A stretch of DNA of 64,000 bases from Lepidostoma basale (GCA_022606425.2 JAHDVF020001350.1:1302001-1366000); one strand, 5' to 3'. Counted from the first letter of the stretch, positions 40,540 to 50,465 are shown. Notes: a model not told the origin generated them from the letters alone. Translations and numbers: made by a program.

Positions 40540-40980
40540 CACAAGCGTTAAAAGCGTACTGCTGTACAGATGTGAGACTTGGAAATCTACCGCGGACGTT
40601 ATTAGAAAACTCCAGGTGTTTTTAAAAAGGCGCTTTCGCTCAATATTCAAGATCTATTGGCCCTAATATCAAATGCCGTTCTCTGGACCATGGCAGGCGA
40701 AAAGCCAATCAGAAAACAAGTCACTAAACGCAAATGTCTGTGGGTCGGTCACACCCTGAAACGGAACCCGGCCTATATCGCTCAGAGCGCACTAGACTGG
40801 TCCCCTAGGAGGCAGACCTAGAGCCACCTGTGGAAGAGCCCTGCAGGACAAGGCCAAAGCAGCAGGCTTCACTTAGGATGATGTTAGGCATCAGGCATGC
40901 GATAGAGTCGGATGGAGAAGGCTTCTTGAGGCACTATGCAGCACGTAGGTGTGACAGGACAAGAATAGAAGAAGCAGAAG
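40540..40980 (+). mobile_element. LINE family F 3' end
   Basis: Reads VKSVLLYRCETWKSTADVIR then KLQVFLKRRFRSIFKIYWP, and in shifted frames KRKCLWVGHTLKRNPAYIAQ, SALDWSPRRQT and RVGWRRLLEALCST. End AGAAGAAGCAGAAGAC. This is the only copy of this family here. Confidence 0.8.
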
Positions 40981-40984
40981 ACTT

Positions 40985-41140
40985 GTTTTCGTTATACCTA
41001 TAAAGGTTGGTCATGTTAGAAGCCGGAAGAATCGACGTGCGTGTATGACTCGCTGTATGAAAGTGGAGGAAGCTCGAGAGTTCCATTCTCTCTGCCTACC
41101 CATGCGGAGTAACGGCGTGATGGTTTGTTGTTGTAATTAA
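40985..41140 (+). mobile_element. LINE family C 3' end with (GTT)n tail
   Basis: AAGGTTGGTCATGTTAGAAG, ATGACTCGCTGTATGAAAGT, terminal block CCCATGCGGAGTAACGGCGT and GATGGTTTGTTGTTG. Confidence 0.75.
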
Positions 41141-41214
41141 TTAAGATAGGAAGTTTGAAAGATACCCGTCGTCCTTTCGAATCGTATTCGTCGTCCATAT
41201 GCTGAGAAGTAATA

Positions 41215-41300
41215 TACTTACTAACTAACCACGCCATCTCCATGAAGGGGTATGCAGAAAGAATGGACTGCCATACTTCTCTTTTCGCCCCCGCGGGAGA
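41215..41300 (-). mobile_element. LINE family C 3' end
   Basis: CTTACTAACTAACCACGCCA, then TCCATGAAGGGGTATGCAGA and GACTGCCATACTTCTCT, only the terminal hairpin block and tail. Confidence 0.7.
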
Positions 41301-41301
41301 C

Positions 41302-42077
41302 GCGTATACCTCGTGATTTAATAATGATTATATTTTTACACAAAGCGAATCAAGTATGTACATTATAACAAATATTAAGGAGCCTTATCTAAATACGAGT
41401 ACTTGTGTTCTCCGTCAGCGTGGCCCGGATTTTATTGGTATTTTCTCAAGTATTTATTAGGATATATATTATAATATAAAATGATCTTAGTCCATTGTTT
41501 TGGTGGAAACAGTTTGATATTTTAACATTTTCAACTGTTTAATTAAAACACAATTGATTTAATTTCTATGATATTATGCGACACCAGTGGAGATAGTTAT
41601 CAAACTACTTCACATAAGACTGGTAGAACGCAGGCTTCATAGACTTTTCGTTTCAGGTTGATCGTGACTTCATTTGCACTGCATATACTTCTTATATTTA
41701 CACTCTTATATACACAGATTTTCTACACATTCGTCTAAGAGATTTGATTTATACTCCATTTATTCTACTTTAATTCTTCGTTTTGATTTTTCTATTGATA
41801 AAAAATAAAATGAAAAGAGAGACTAGTTTTTTTGTAAACCCACTTGTATGATTTGCTCATTTTATAAATGGGAAACGATTGTCATTAAAACAAGCTTGTA
41901 TAAGAGATTTTAATCTCACATCTTGGAAAATAATGACCTTGATAAAATACCAATAAAATCCGAGCCACGCTGGCGGGAAATACAAGTAGGTAAAGCTTCT
42001 TAATATTTGTTAAAGTGTACATATTTTATTCGTTTTGTGTAAAAATATAATAATCATTATATCATCGAGGTATACGG
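41302..42077. mobile_element. Inverted-repeat element with arms of about 140 nt
   Basis: Left CGTATACCTCGTGATTTAAT, ATGATTATATTTTTACACAA and GTGGCCCGGATTTTATTGGT are inverted at the right (ACCAATAAAATCCGAGCCAC, TTGTGTAAAAATATAATAAT, ATCATCGAGGTATACG). The interior holds a shortened hammerhead-type terminus (41490-41530) and LINE scraps; no transposase. Confidence 0.8.
41480..41600. repeat. Remnant of hammerhead-element terminus
   Basis: TAGTCCATTGTTTTGGTGGA and TTTTAACATTTTCAACTGTT, as in the 4795 and 29195 copies, then TTATGCGACA; the ribozyme core is deleted. Confidence 0.6.
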
Positions 42078-42221
42078 TTTTAAATAAATATTTATTTTGT
42101 CGAAATACATGTTATCTTAAATTTCTATTTAAAATATTATAATAATAATTCTATATTCATAAAAAAACTGATAATGTAAAAGTCTTAATGATTATAATAA
42201 TGAAATCTAAAATAATTCCTA

Positions 42222-42316
42222 AACTAACTAACTAACTAACCATCACGCCGTCTCCCCGAAGGGGTAGGCAGAAAGAATGGACTGCCACACCTTTCTTTCC
42301 TGACATATTTCTCTCG
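42222..42316 (-). mobile_element. LINE family C, 95-nt 5'-truncated insertion with 15-bp target duplication
   Basis: The insert is an inverted (TTAG)n tail, CATCACGCCGTCTCCCCGAA and text up to TTTCTCTCG. It is bounded on both sides by CTAAAATAATTCCTA (42207-42221 and 42317-42331), exact over 15 bases. Confidence 0.92.
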
Positions 42317-42480
42317 CTAAAATAATTCCTAATAATTATAAATATATTGCTAGCGTTTTGAATAAAAAAATTGTTATTTTAACGATGGTAATAGTTTGAT
42401 AAAATAACGTAATTTGGATGCTATTAAAAAAACTTATTTCCATTCTTGCTGTTACCTACAAATTACTCTAAAATCAAATA

Positions 42481-42991
42481 CAGTGGAACTCCGGTAATCC
42501 GACAAACGTTTTGCAGGGCAGGGTCGGATGATCTAATTTGTCGGATTATAGAGAATTTTTTGAAAAACAGTACCTTGAAATCCGACAAACTACAGATCAA
42601 AATGATAAGATTCTATCTGAACTACAAATCATACTACATATGTATGTCGAGTTAAGTCAATTAAAGAACACAATAGAGAGCTTACGTTTTATTATAAAAT
42701 AAACGTCATTAATGCTATAGAACTTACAAAAAATAAAAAAAATAATCTTTACATTAGGAAATAATAATGTACATACTTAAATAATCAAAAACTATGAATA
42801 AAAATCATAATATGAACCAATCAATTTATGAAGCATGAAAATATTCATCTTTTTTTTTTGTTTAACATTGTTGAAACGTGAGACCAAGACCTGTTCAATC
42901 ATGCATTATGTACCTAATTTAGTAAAGATAGGCATGTCGGATTACAGGGGGCGTCGGATTAGACAGGGGCCGGATTACCGGGGGTCCACTG
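42481..42991. mobile_element. pogo/Tigger-like MITE
   Basis: Ends CAGTGGAACTCCGGTAATCC and, inverted, CAGTGGACCCCCGGTAATCC, matching at 19 of 21 positions. TA precedes the left end. Internal TTGTCGGATTATAG and GGCGTCGGATTAGA repeat the terminal motif. No transposase. Confidence 0.85.
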
Positions 42992-43050
42992 CACGAATTT
43001 TATTTGCTTATTAATGTGAAGATTTCACTAATTATTACAACTTAGTGTTC

Positions 43051-43170
43051 ATATTCAGACCTTCGTGGCAAGTGGCAATAGTTATTACTCCTACATCGAA
43101 GCTCCCGGATTCGATTCCCGGCGATGACAGTAAGTTTCTCACACTGCCTTTGGTCAAGTGCCTAGGTTCT
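43051..43170 (+). mobile_element. tRNA-derived SINE S1, head
   Basis: CTTCGTGGCAAGTGGCAATA then CCCGGATTCGATTCCCGGCG (B box) and GATGACAGTAAGTTTCTCAC. A box region is decayed. Confidence 0.78.
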
Positions 43171-43479
43171 CAAAGTGGACGATAACGCCCCCTTGTGGGC
43201 GTTTGAGACTTTCAGGGGGGCAGTAGAAGATCCAGAAAAAATAGAGAGCGTGGGCAGATAAAAAAATATAGTCTAAAAATACAAAAAACACGCTAATCAC
43301 GTAGGTACTAATAAAGCAAATTAAACTTAAATATTGGTTTATTTTGTTATTGTAATGTTATCGATTTCCTTATTTCGAATAACTTTTATGGGAGAGGGGC
43401 GTAGAACATTTATTTTGCTTGTAAAAGGAGCGGTGGCCCAGAAAACATTGGAAACCTATGGTCTAGTGTAAAATTCAGG

Positions 43480-43870
43480 TGACAATAAAATGGTGATAGA
43501 TTAACTACCCATCACATGTCATGAGAATCAATGTAATAGCGATACATTTTACAACGAATTGGTTCGCGCTGTAATGATATAAAGAGCTATTCAACAAAAT
43601 AATAGTAATAATAATAACTTTTGATAAACTTGATTAATTATGATTTTTATTGATAAAGTCAATTTTTGATAGTAATAAGAGAAAAGTGAGACACTAACGG
43701 ATGTGACAAACTGATTTATTGTTGTCATTATTATTATTTTGTTGAATTGCTTTTTACGTGATTACAGCGCGAGCCATATTGATGTAAAGGTATAGATATG
43801 TTATCATATAAATTCTTATGACTTGTGATAGATAGCTAATCTATCGCAATTTTATTGTCACGGTACAACA
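43480..43870. mobile_element. SINE S1 bodies in inverted pair
   Basis: Left GACAATAAAATGGTGATAGA, CATCACATGTCATGAGAATC and GAACGAATTGG-type body; right, inverted, GATTACAGCGCGAGCCATAT, TTCTTATGACTTGTGATAGA and ATCGCAATTTTATTGTCACG. AATAATAGTAATAATAATAA and ATTATTATTTTGTTGAATTG also face each other. About 100 nt separate the arms. Confidence 0.75.
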
Positions 43871-43919
43871 CCATGACATTCTCAAAATAACCCTTATGAT
43901 GCAGGTTATCCTTAAATGA

Positions 43920-44480
43920 CTGAATGCAACAGGTTGCAAAGTTTAGATATCTGGGAGTGGATCTGCTCAGTCAAAATGATCTTGTCAGTGAAATAATAGG
44001 ACAAGGCTTCGGTGGTATCAGGTTGTCTAAAGGATATAATATGGAAAAAACAAGTATATGAGAACCGACAGTAAGGTCAGAATATGTAAAACCTGCGTAA
44101 GGCCTATACTGACATATACCATTGAGACCAGAGCGGATACCACAATAACTAAAACCTTATTAAGGGTGGCAGAAATGAGGACGCTGAGGATGATAGCAAG
44201 AAGGACTATTCGAGATAGGGTGAGGATCACGGCTATCCGCGAGATCTGCAAGGTGGAGGATGTCGTGAGATGGGGCAGATAAATGGAATGCGCACGTGCA
44301 GAGGATGGATCCCACCAGAATCCCACACGCTGTGGCGCATCAGATTTCTGCCGGCTACCGTCCCCCCGGAAGACCACCAAAGAGATTGAGAGATAGTTGG
44401 GAGTCAACCTCACAAGAGAGGCCAGCCTGATTTCAGGAGCAGACCGAAGGTCTATAAGGAGAAGGAGAAGAAGAAGAAGG
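43920..44480 (+). mobile_element. LINE family E 3' end
   Basis: Reads EQVAKFRYLGVDLLSQNDL-like text, then frame 44058-44282 with VRICKTCVRPILTYTIETRA, TKTLLRVAEMRTLRMIARRT and REICKVEDVVRWGR. After a stop come NAHVQRMDPTRIPHAVA and GRPPKRLRDSWEST-like text, with a GAGAAGAAGAAGAAGG tail. Confidence 0.85.
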
Positions 44481-44484
44481 TACG

Positions 44485-44590
44485 ACAAAAGACAGCGTGA
44501 CAATCACACTGCCGTCGCCGGAAATCGGACCCGGGACCTTCGGTGTGGCAGTCAAAGAACTTACAACTCATACACGAAGGTAGTCATTGT
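44485..44590 (-). mobile_element. tRNA-derived SINE S1, head
   Basis: GTGACAATCACACTGCCGTC, GCCGGAAATCGGACCCGGGA (inverted B box) and ACTCATACACGAAGG (A box side). Directly after the family E tail. Confidence 0.78.
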
Positions 44591-44751
44591 GCTAGGTATA
44601 TTGCCTATCTACGGGAGCGTCGGATGTATAAAAACTTAATATGATTATCATAAAAAAAATAATCCAGATAACACAGGTGTTACGGCTGCCTACTGGGCCC
44701 GCGCGGATTGTACCATAGTGTTACAGTAGCACAGAAAGAGTTAAAATACTT

Positions 44752-44827
44752 CCTTTATAATGGAGTATATAATATCATTCTCTTCTATCGCAGAAAGTAG
44801 CGAATGATATTATATCCTATATTAAAG
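44752..44827. repeat. Hairpin with 26-nt arms
   Basis: CTTTATAATGGAGTATATAA plus TATCATTC is inverted as GAATGATATTATATCCTAT plus ATTAAAG. Loop about 20 nt. Confidence 0.8.
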
Positions 44828-45088
44828 CTATGAAGAATTCGCACTGGGTTGGTCCTGATTTTCTTAACATTTACTTCTTAAAAGGCTGCTCTGAGCTCCT
44901 AATATCTCCGCTGTATTTTCTATTTAACCTATCGTTAAGTACAAATACTTTTCCTGATCTCTGGAAAGTTTCCAGGATACAATACATAATATATTATTTT
45001 ATCTGTTCTCAAAAGATGCCTTAAAAATAAATTTTGTAATGTCTGTTGATGAAATAAACTGATTTGATTTGATTTGATTTGATTAAAA
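44828..45088 (+). mobile_element. Jockey-like LINE H2, internally deleted
   Basis: Frame 44830-45024 reads VGPDFLNIYFLKGCSELLIS and FNLSLSTNTFPDLWKVSRI, RT fingers-domain text of Jockey elements. It then joins a 3' UTR (AATGTCTGTTGATGAAATAA) with (GATTT)n tail at 45058-45085. Confidence 0.8.
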
Positions 45089-45127
45089 AGGATTTGAATA
45101 ATCTAATAAAACGCGAATAATATATTT

Positions 45128-45292
45128 TAACTAACTAACTAACTAACCATCACGCCGTCTCCCCTAAGAGGTAGGCAGCATGACTGAACTGCCACACTTT
45201 TCTTTCCTGACATATTTTTCTCGAATCTTCAACATTCATACATCGTGTCATGCACGCACGTCGATTTCTCCGACTCCTAATATTTTTTATTT
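45128..45292 (-). mobile_element. LINE family C 5'-truncated copy with (TTAG)n tail
   Basis: AACTAACTAACTAACTAACC, ATCACGCCGTCTCCCCTAAG and TGCACGCACGTCGATTTCTC. Flanked by TAATATATTTT and TAATATTTTTT, a probable imperfect duplication. Confidence 0.85.
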
Positions 45293-45542
45293 CATTATTT
45301 ACAATGAACTTCTACCACGTGTGTTCAAATAACAACATTATTTGTTATTCGTCGTTTCTGACACATTGCAAAAGTTGATAAGAACTAATAGCTAAAGGGT
45401 GGCGACTCTAAAAAAACAATGGGCAGGTCATGTAGCCAGAAGCTCAGATGAAAAGTGGACAAGAAGACTGCTGACTTGGAGACCGTGGACGGCAAAGAGA
45501 AGTGCAGGGCGACCGCAACTACTGGGGAAGGATGATCTAAAC

Positions 45543-46236
45543 CAGTGATTTCCAAAGTGGTCTATATAGACCCCCAGGGGCTACGGCAACTTGCAAGGGG
45601 TCCATGTCAGCGAAAAAAAAATTGGGGGTCTATGAAATGAAAATGGGGGTCCACGATATTGGATCTCATGTCAATCAAATCAAATTTGTTTATTAACTCA
45701 AAAGACATTAAAAACAGGAAAATGTTTAAGGCATCTATTGAGTACAGGTAAAATATTATAAAAATACAACGTAGTACCAGGAACGCATTAGAGATGGTTC
45801 GACATTAGAAAGACAAGATAATTTAGAGTATTTGTCTCCTGAACGTACCTTCACTAATATGAAAGACGTCAATCTCCGAGGAGACCGCGTTCAGTAGACT
45901 AATTGCTCTTCCCACCGGTGTCACCAGAGGCCGGTCGGATGGTAGAAATCGTTGGCGACCCTTTTTTTAGCTCATTGGGGAAAATATGCCGGTCGAAACT
46001 TTTGGCGACCTTTTTTTAAGTTTGTTTGGTAAAATCGAATACCCGATCTTTGCCGAATGAGCTAGAAAAAAAGTCGTTAAAACGTTTCAACCATTCGACA
46101 TGAGATCGATTATCGTGGACTCCCATTTTCATTTCATAGACCCCTATTTTTTTATTTATTAGGAAAGCAGGGGGTCTATACAAAATGGAAGAATTCGGCA
46201 ATGGGTCTACGGGACAAAAAAGTTTGAGAAACTCTG
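45543..46236. mobile_element. hAT-like non-autonomous element with exact 8-bp duplication
   Basis: Left CAGTGATTTCCAAAGTGGTC, right AAGTTTGAGAAACTCTG (inverted CAGAGTTTCTCAAACTT). ATCTAAAC at 45535-45542 is repeated exactly at 46237-46244. Inside, 45670-45940 is a Jockey H2 copy, and subterminal blocks (AATTGGGGGTCTATGA, GAAAGCAGGGGGTCTA) are shared with 4595-5298. Confidence 0.92.
45670..45940 (-). mobile_element. Jockey-like LINE H2, 3' end nested in hAT-like element
   Basis: CAATCAAATCAAATTTGTTT inverted tail, UTR AAGACATTAAAAACAGGAAA and TTCACTAATATGAAAGACGT, then the TPVGRAISLLNAVS codons. It stops at the CCGGTCGG junction. Confidence 0.82.
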
Positions 46237-46369
46237 ATCTAAACAGACACGTTGGAATAACCTGTATGCATTCTGCACAAGACAGAGTTACATGGAAGCG
46301 AATGGAGGAGGCCTTTCTCCAGGAGTGGACGGGAATAGGCTGAGGAAGAAGAAGAAGAAGAATAGCTCT

Positions 46370-46724
46370 GTTTACTAGAAATTATGTATAAAAACGCAGT
46401 ATGACAAGGCCGGCGCTGTAACAAAAAGGTCGAGCACCGTACTAGCTGTGTGTGTATTAGTAGGGAAAAGCCGGATCGGTACCTCCAGGAATTCCTGCCT
46501 GTTTTCCCGGAACCTTCTGGGAAACCGGGGACTCCCCTCCACCACGGGGACACCCAACCCCCTCTCGCCGTCGCGACTAGCGATGAGTCGGCTTTTTGCC
46601 AGAGGGAAGGGGTCTGTCGTGCCGCCATGAGCCAGAGAGAGAGCGGCAAATTATAATAATTAATATTAGTGATATTTGGATAGTCTTAACAAGAAAAAAT
46701 ATTATAATACAATATTAATAATGA
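46370..46724. other. GC-rich stretch, possible retroelement 5' leader
   Basis: 46440-46640 includes GGATCGGTACCTCCAGGAAT, CTTCTGGGAAACCGGGGACT and GCGACTAGCGATGAGTCGGC. Frames are open in several phases with no known motif, so they look fortuitous. Confidence 0.4.
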
Positions 46725-47200
46725 ATAGATAGTGCCGACCCTTATGTATGAAAATGAAGCTTGGAGTTGTCAGAAGAAGGATGAAAGTAGGATAAATGCC
46801 GTAGAAATGAGGTCACTACGAAGGATGTGCGGAAAAACAATGTATGATAGAATATCTAATGATAAAGTAAGAAAGGAATGTAAAGCGGACGAATGCGTGA
46901 TAAATAATATCAAGAAAGGGTCACTAAGATGGTTTAGACATATGGAATGAATGGATGAGGGAAGAATGGTTAAAAAGATATATACAAGTAGTGTGAATGG
47001 AAAAAATAGTCGAGGAAGGCCAAGAAGACATGGCATGATCAAATTACTCGATTACTGAAAGGCGACCATGTTCGAAGTAGGAACAACCGACGAGCGTGCA
47101 TGTCACGATGTGTGAATGTAAAAGAGGCGCGAGAGTTATGTCAGGATAGAACAATTCGGCGATCCATCCTCTCTGTCTACCGCTCCGGCTAATATAAATA
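46725..47200 (+). mobile_element. LINE family C, second subfamily, 3' end
   Basis: Frame 46732-46950 reads PTLMYENEAWSCQKKDESRI, NAVEMRSLRRMCGKTMYDRI and CVINNIKKGSLRWFRHME, stop, then MVKKIYTSSVNGKNSRGRPR-like text and CLSRCVNVKEARELCQDRTI. The last block is CTACCGCTCCGGC, then it is cut. Confidence 0.85.
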
Positions 47201-47204
47201 ATAA

Positions 47205-47950
47205 AAATATTTTTTAATATATGTCATTAGGGTGGCCTTAAGCATATAGTTTAGCATAAAGGTTAGCATATATACAAAAAAAAGATGCTATATTTTTATA
47301 AGTCTCACCCCCCAATTATTTTTCTTTAGGGCTAGTTAGTATCTGGTATTTTTGTAATTTTTATACGATAGTGACACATGCCCCAAAGGCGTTGAAAATT
47401 GAACAAAATTAGTTAAATTCTAAAATTTTCGCAAAAACTATTTTAATAATTTTGTTTCAAATTTAAAACAAATATTTCGAAGTAAAATAACTAAAGCAAT
47501 GCCTAGACTCCTCAGCCATAAAAATAAGTTTTTAAGCAACCCAAACTTTTTCGATGTCCAAATTTAAAAAAAAAATTATAAAGTTTAAATCTGTTCATCG
47601 AAAAAATTACTGTAAACATATTCTTGAGTATATATTTCATTTGTAAAATGATACATCATTTTTTCTGTAATTCAAAATGAAACAAATTTATTATTTTTAG
47701 ATTCAGTAAGATAGACCGAACTAAACGTATCATATCATAATATGATACATATACGAGTATATTACATAACAGTTATATCTTTTCGGTTTCACTGGTACCT
47801 TATTCCCTTAATATCTGACCTAATTAAGATAAAACACAAACACGGGAACGGACTAGAGTTTGTGTTATGGTAAACAAAGATTGTCGGTCGACAGATAATT
47901 AGTAATGGGTGTGGGTGATTAGAAGATGAAGAATTAATGATAGTTACTCA
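47205..47950. other. AT-rich intron stretch, nothing recognised
   Basis: Only AT-rich sequence between a LINE and receptor exon 6. No frame or repeat recognised. Confidence 0.5.
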
Positions 47951-47951
47951 C

Positions 47952-47983
47952 CCCCAATGTTCGCTTTGCTGGTGGTTCGGGAA
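47952..47983 (-). CDS. FN3 receptor gene, exon 6 (32-nt microexon)
   Basis: The acceptor is TTTTTTATTCCAG and the donor GGG|GTGAGT. The 32 nt encode VPEPPAKRTLG once the leftover base of exon 5 is added, and the exon ends in phase 0. This short Pro/Lys-rich piece fits the stalk between the last FN3 domain and the membrane helix. It is too short to be found as an ORF; the case rests on both splice sites and on frame agreement with exons 5 and 7. Confidence 0.65.
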
Positions 47984-48139
47984 CTGGAATAAAAAACAGC
48001 CGTTAATAAAAAATAAAAATAAAATATTACTATTTCTTTTTGTAAGAAAAATAATCGTTCTCAAGATGAATGACCAACCAATTGAATATGTTAAAATGTA
48101 TGTACCTTAGAAAATATCTTAATGAAGATTGGATTTATG

Positions 48140-48475
48140 CTTTACAATAAAAGAATCATTAAGATGGTTCGGACATATGAAAATATTAAATAAAGGAATA
48201 ACGGTAAATAAAGCATATGTTTAATAATCATTTCATATAAAAGCCTATCAAAAATTTTATGTAGGAACCAAAAGATGTACAAAATGTCAAACTATCTCTA
48301 ATGCATTCCTGGTATTATATTGTATGTATTTAATATTTTACCTGTATTCAGTAGATGCCTTAAAAATTTATGCTGTTTGTAATGTCTTTTGAGTAAATAA
48401 ACTGATTTTATTTTATTTGATTTGAAGTTTGTCAGGAAAGAAAAGCGTGGCGTGATCGTGAGTTTAGTTTGTTAT
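48140..48475 (+). mobile_element. LINE family C remnant split by Jockey H2
   Basis: 48146-48225 has AAGAATCATTAAGATGGTTC and GGACATATGAAAATATTAAA; 48425-48473 has GTTTGTCAGGAAAGAAAAGC and GTGATCGTGAGTTTAG. Confidence 0.65.
48270..48424 (+). mobile_element. Jockey-like LINE H2, 3' UTR copy
   Basis: TCTCTAATGCATTCCTGGTA, TTACCTGTATTCAGTAGATG and CTTTTGAGTAAATAAACTGA with TTTTATTTGATTTGA tail. Confidence 0.82.
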
Positions 48476-48504
48476 ATTAAATTGAATGTTAGTTTTACAT
48501 TACA

Positions 48505-48792
48505 GCAAGAAACTTAGAGATATTGTGAGGAACACCAGAATTAGAGAGATATGTGAGGTGAGGATATTATTAGATAGAGTAGACAGCTAAGGTACTGGTA
48601 TGGTAATGTCCAAAGAGTGGACACCGCCAGACTTTCATATATTGCACTACATGATCAACCTCACGAGACTCATCCTCGTGGAAGACCTCCTAAAAGATGG
48701 AAGAACAGCTGGTAATCTACTTCACAGGAGGAGCAACCATCTAGAGAACACACCACATAAATCTACAACAAGGAAAAAGAAGCAGGAGATGT
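48505..48792 (+). mobile_element. LINE family E fragment
   Basis: KKLRDIVRNTRIREICEVRI-like text with a one-base loss, then GNVQRVDTARLSYIALHDQP and GRPPKRWKNSW-like text, ending AAGGAAAAAGAAGCAGGAG. Confidence 0.78.
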
Positions 48793-48830
48793 TTTTTTGC
48801 TCAAGAAACAATAAATAAATAAACAATTAC

Positions 48831-49036
48831 CTTTTAGAGTAAGGTTCCCCACCGGTCCAGGACATCCCTGGATACTGTAACCCTGAACTCTGATGAGGTA
48901 CAACTTCCCCGGAATGGTTTCAGCTTTCAGTTCTTTTGAGAACATGGCACGCCCTGCACGCACGGGAATCCGGTACACTTGGTCATGGCTAAACCATGGC
49001 TTCGAGTATTTCGTTTGCACCCTCTGTTCCCCGAAA
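48831..49036 (-). CDS. FN3 receptor gene, exon 5 (rest of second FN3 domain)
   Basis: The acceptor is TTTCATTTCAG and the donor AAAAG|GTAATT. The 206 nt encode an extracellular segment that includes KLYLIRVQGYSIQGCPGPVG, the F/G strands of an FN3 fold, and the sequon NLT near the end. Phase 2 in, phase 1 out, both agreeing with the flanking exons. A family E LINE fragment ends about 40 bases downstream of the donor. Confidence 0.82.
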
Positions 49037-49079
49037 CTGAAATGAAATAACTCTAAATTAGATGAATTAGATAAAAACG

Positions 49080-49740
49080 TCTGAAAAAATCTCCATAGAC
49101 AAGACAAAGAGCATGGTTACATCAAGGCAACCAGTACGATGCAAGCTTGCATTAGATAATAAAATAATAGAACAAGTGATGCATTTCAAGTACTTAGGTG
49201 TTGGTGTATCAAGCAGCAGTGACCTCTACGGAGAAGTAAGTGAACTAACAAACAGGGCCGCCGTTGTGGCTGGCTGCTTGACGAATGCTGTTTGGAAAAA
49301 TAAAAATATGCTAAAGGAGAGCAAAATTCTAATCTACAAGACATGCGTACGTCCTATAATGACATATGGAATAGAAACGAGAGCTGACACCATCAGAACA
49401 AAAAGTCTCCTAAGACCCACAGAAATGAAGACTCTCCGATCCGTTGCGGGAACGACACTCCAAGACAGAATAATAAATTCTGAAATACGAAAGATCTGCA
49501 ATGTGGAAGATGTTGTGCGATGGAGAAGACTGAGAAGACGCTACTGGAGAGATCGTGTGGAAAGAGCATGTTCTGAAAAAGTGACCAATATAGCCGCAAT
49601 TAAAGTACCAACAGGAAATGGACCGGCAGGAAAACCACCTAAAAGATGGCGAGACAGTTGGACATCTGCATCCCAAGAACAAGCTCCGAGAAATAACAGG
49701 ACACAGTCCCAAATAAAGCAGAAGAAGAAGAAGAATAAAA
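49080..49740 (+). mobile_element. LINE family E, 213-codon open frame
   Basis: Frame 49113-49754 has no stop: EQVMHFKYLGVGVSSSSDLY, ILIYKTCVRPIMTYGIETRA, EMKTLRSVAGTTLQDRII, RKICNVEDVVRWRRLRRRYW and AGKPPKRWRDSWTSAS. It covers the RT thumb and C-terminal region and ends in a GAAGAAGAAGAAG tail. It is the best family E copy and lies about 80 nt upstream (gene sense) of receptor exon 5, in the opposite direction. Confidence 0.9.
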
Positions 49741-49856
49741 CGTCTGTTTTCTAGAATTTTTGTATATTTTATGGGAATGACATGTTCCACCTTGATAAGA
49801 CATTATCATTTGTTGATATTGCCTTCGTCTCCATTGAGATACAATTAATCCTTTAA
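49738..49856. repeat. MITE M1 end joined to a T1 end
   Basis: AAAACGTCTGTTTTCTAGAA, TTATGGGAATGACATGTT and then TCTCCATTGAGATACAATTA. Neither element is complete. Confidence 0.55.
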
Positions 49857-49944
49857 AAAATAGTAGCTTAGATGTGCGTAGGTGTTCCTTTTGATTTGCT
49901 TAAAGTGGAGGACAGGCCTAAGAAGTGAACGAGCGAGGGTGATG

Positions 49945-50465
49945 AAAGGGCGCCTTTGCGCCCTAAAACAGTTCCCGTCCCTATTCCCGTCCACTCCTGG
50001 ATAAAGGCCTCCTCCATTCGCTTCCATGTCACTCTATCCTGTACAGACTGCATCCAGGTTATTCCGACGTGTCTCTTCAGATCATCCTTCCACCGTAGTT
50101 GCGGTCGCCCTACACTTCTCTTTGCCGTCCACGGTCTCCGAGTCAGCAGTCTTTTTGTCCACTCTTCATCTGAGCTTTTGGCTACGTGACCGCCACCCGG
50201 TGGATGATGTCAGTGACCTTTGTTTTTTCTCTCACGGTATCGTTTCTGACTCTGTCTCTTGGGTTTATTCCTAACATGGCTCTTTCCATGGCTCTTTGGG
50301 TCACTCGTAGTTTCTCGGTACTTTGTTTGGACAATGTAACAGTTTCAAAACCATAAGTACCAACTGGCAGAACGCAGGCTTCATAGACTTTTCGTTTCAG
50401 GTTGATCGGTATTTTCCGGTTTTTAAGGATGTAACTCATGTTTCCGAAAGCTGCCCAGCTTAGTC
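49945..50465 (-). mobile_element. LINE family A 3' end
   Basis: Minus frame 50439-50182 reads MSYILKNRKIPINLKRKVYE, LPVGTYGFETVTLSKQS and QRAMERAMLGINPRDRVRND, TKVTDIIHRVAVT, then a frameshift and KRMEEAFIQEWTGIGTG. The start matches SWAAFGNMSY at 50465. It separates receptor exons 5 and 4. Confidence 0.87.

Larger units (their letters stand above)
45395..46364 (+). mobile_element. LINE family A 3' end split by hAT-like element
   Basis: Left part to 45542 encodes AGHVARSSDEKWTRRLLTWR and AKRSAGRPQLLGKDDLN; the right part from 46237 goes on with RHVGITCMHSAQDRVTWKRM then EEAFLQEWTGIG and AGAAGAAGAAGAAGAAT tail. Confidence 0.87.
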
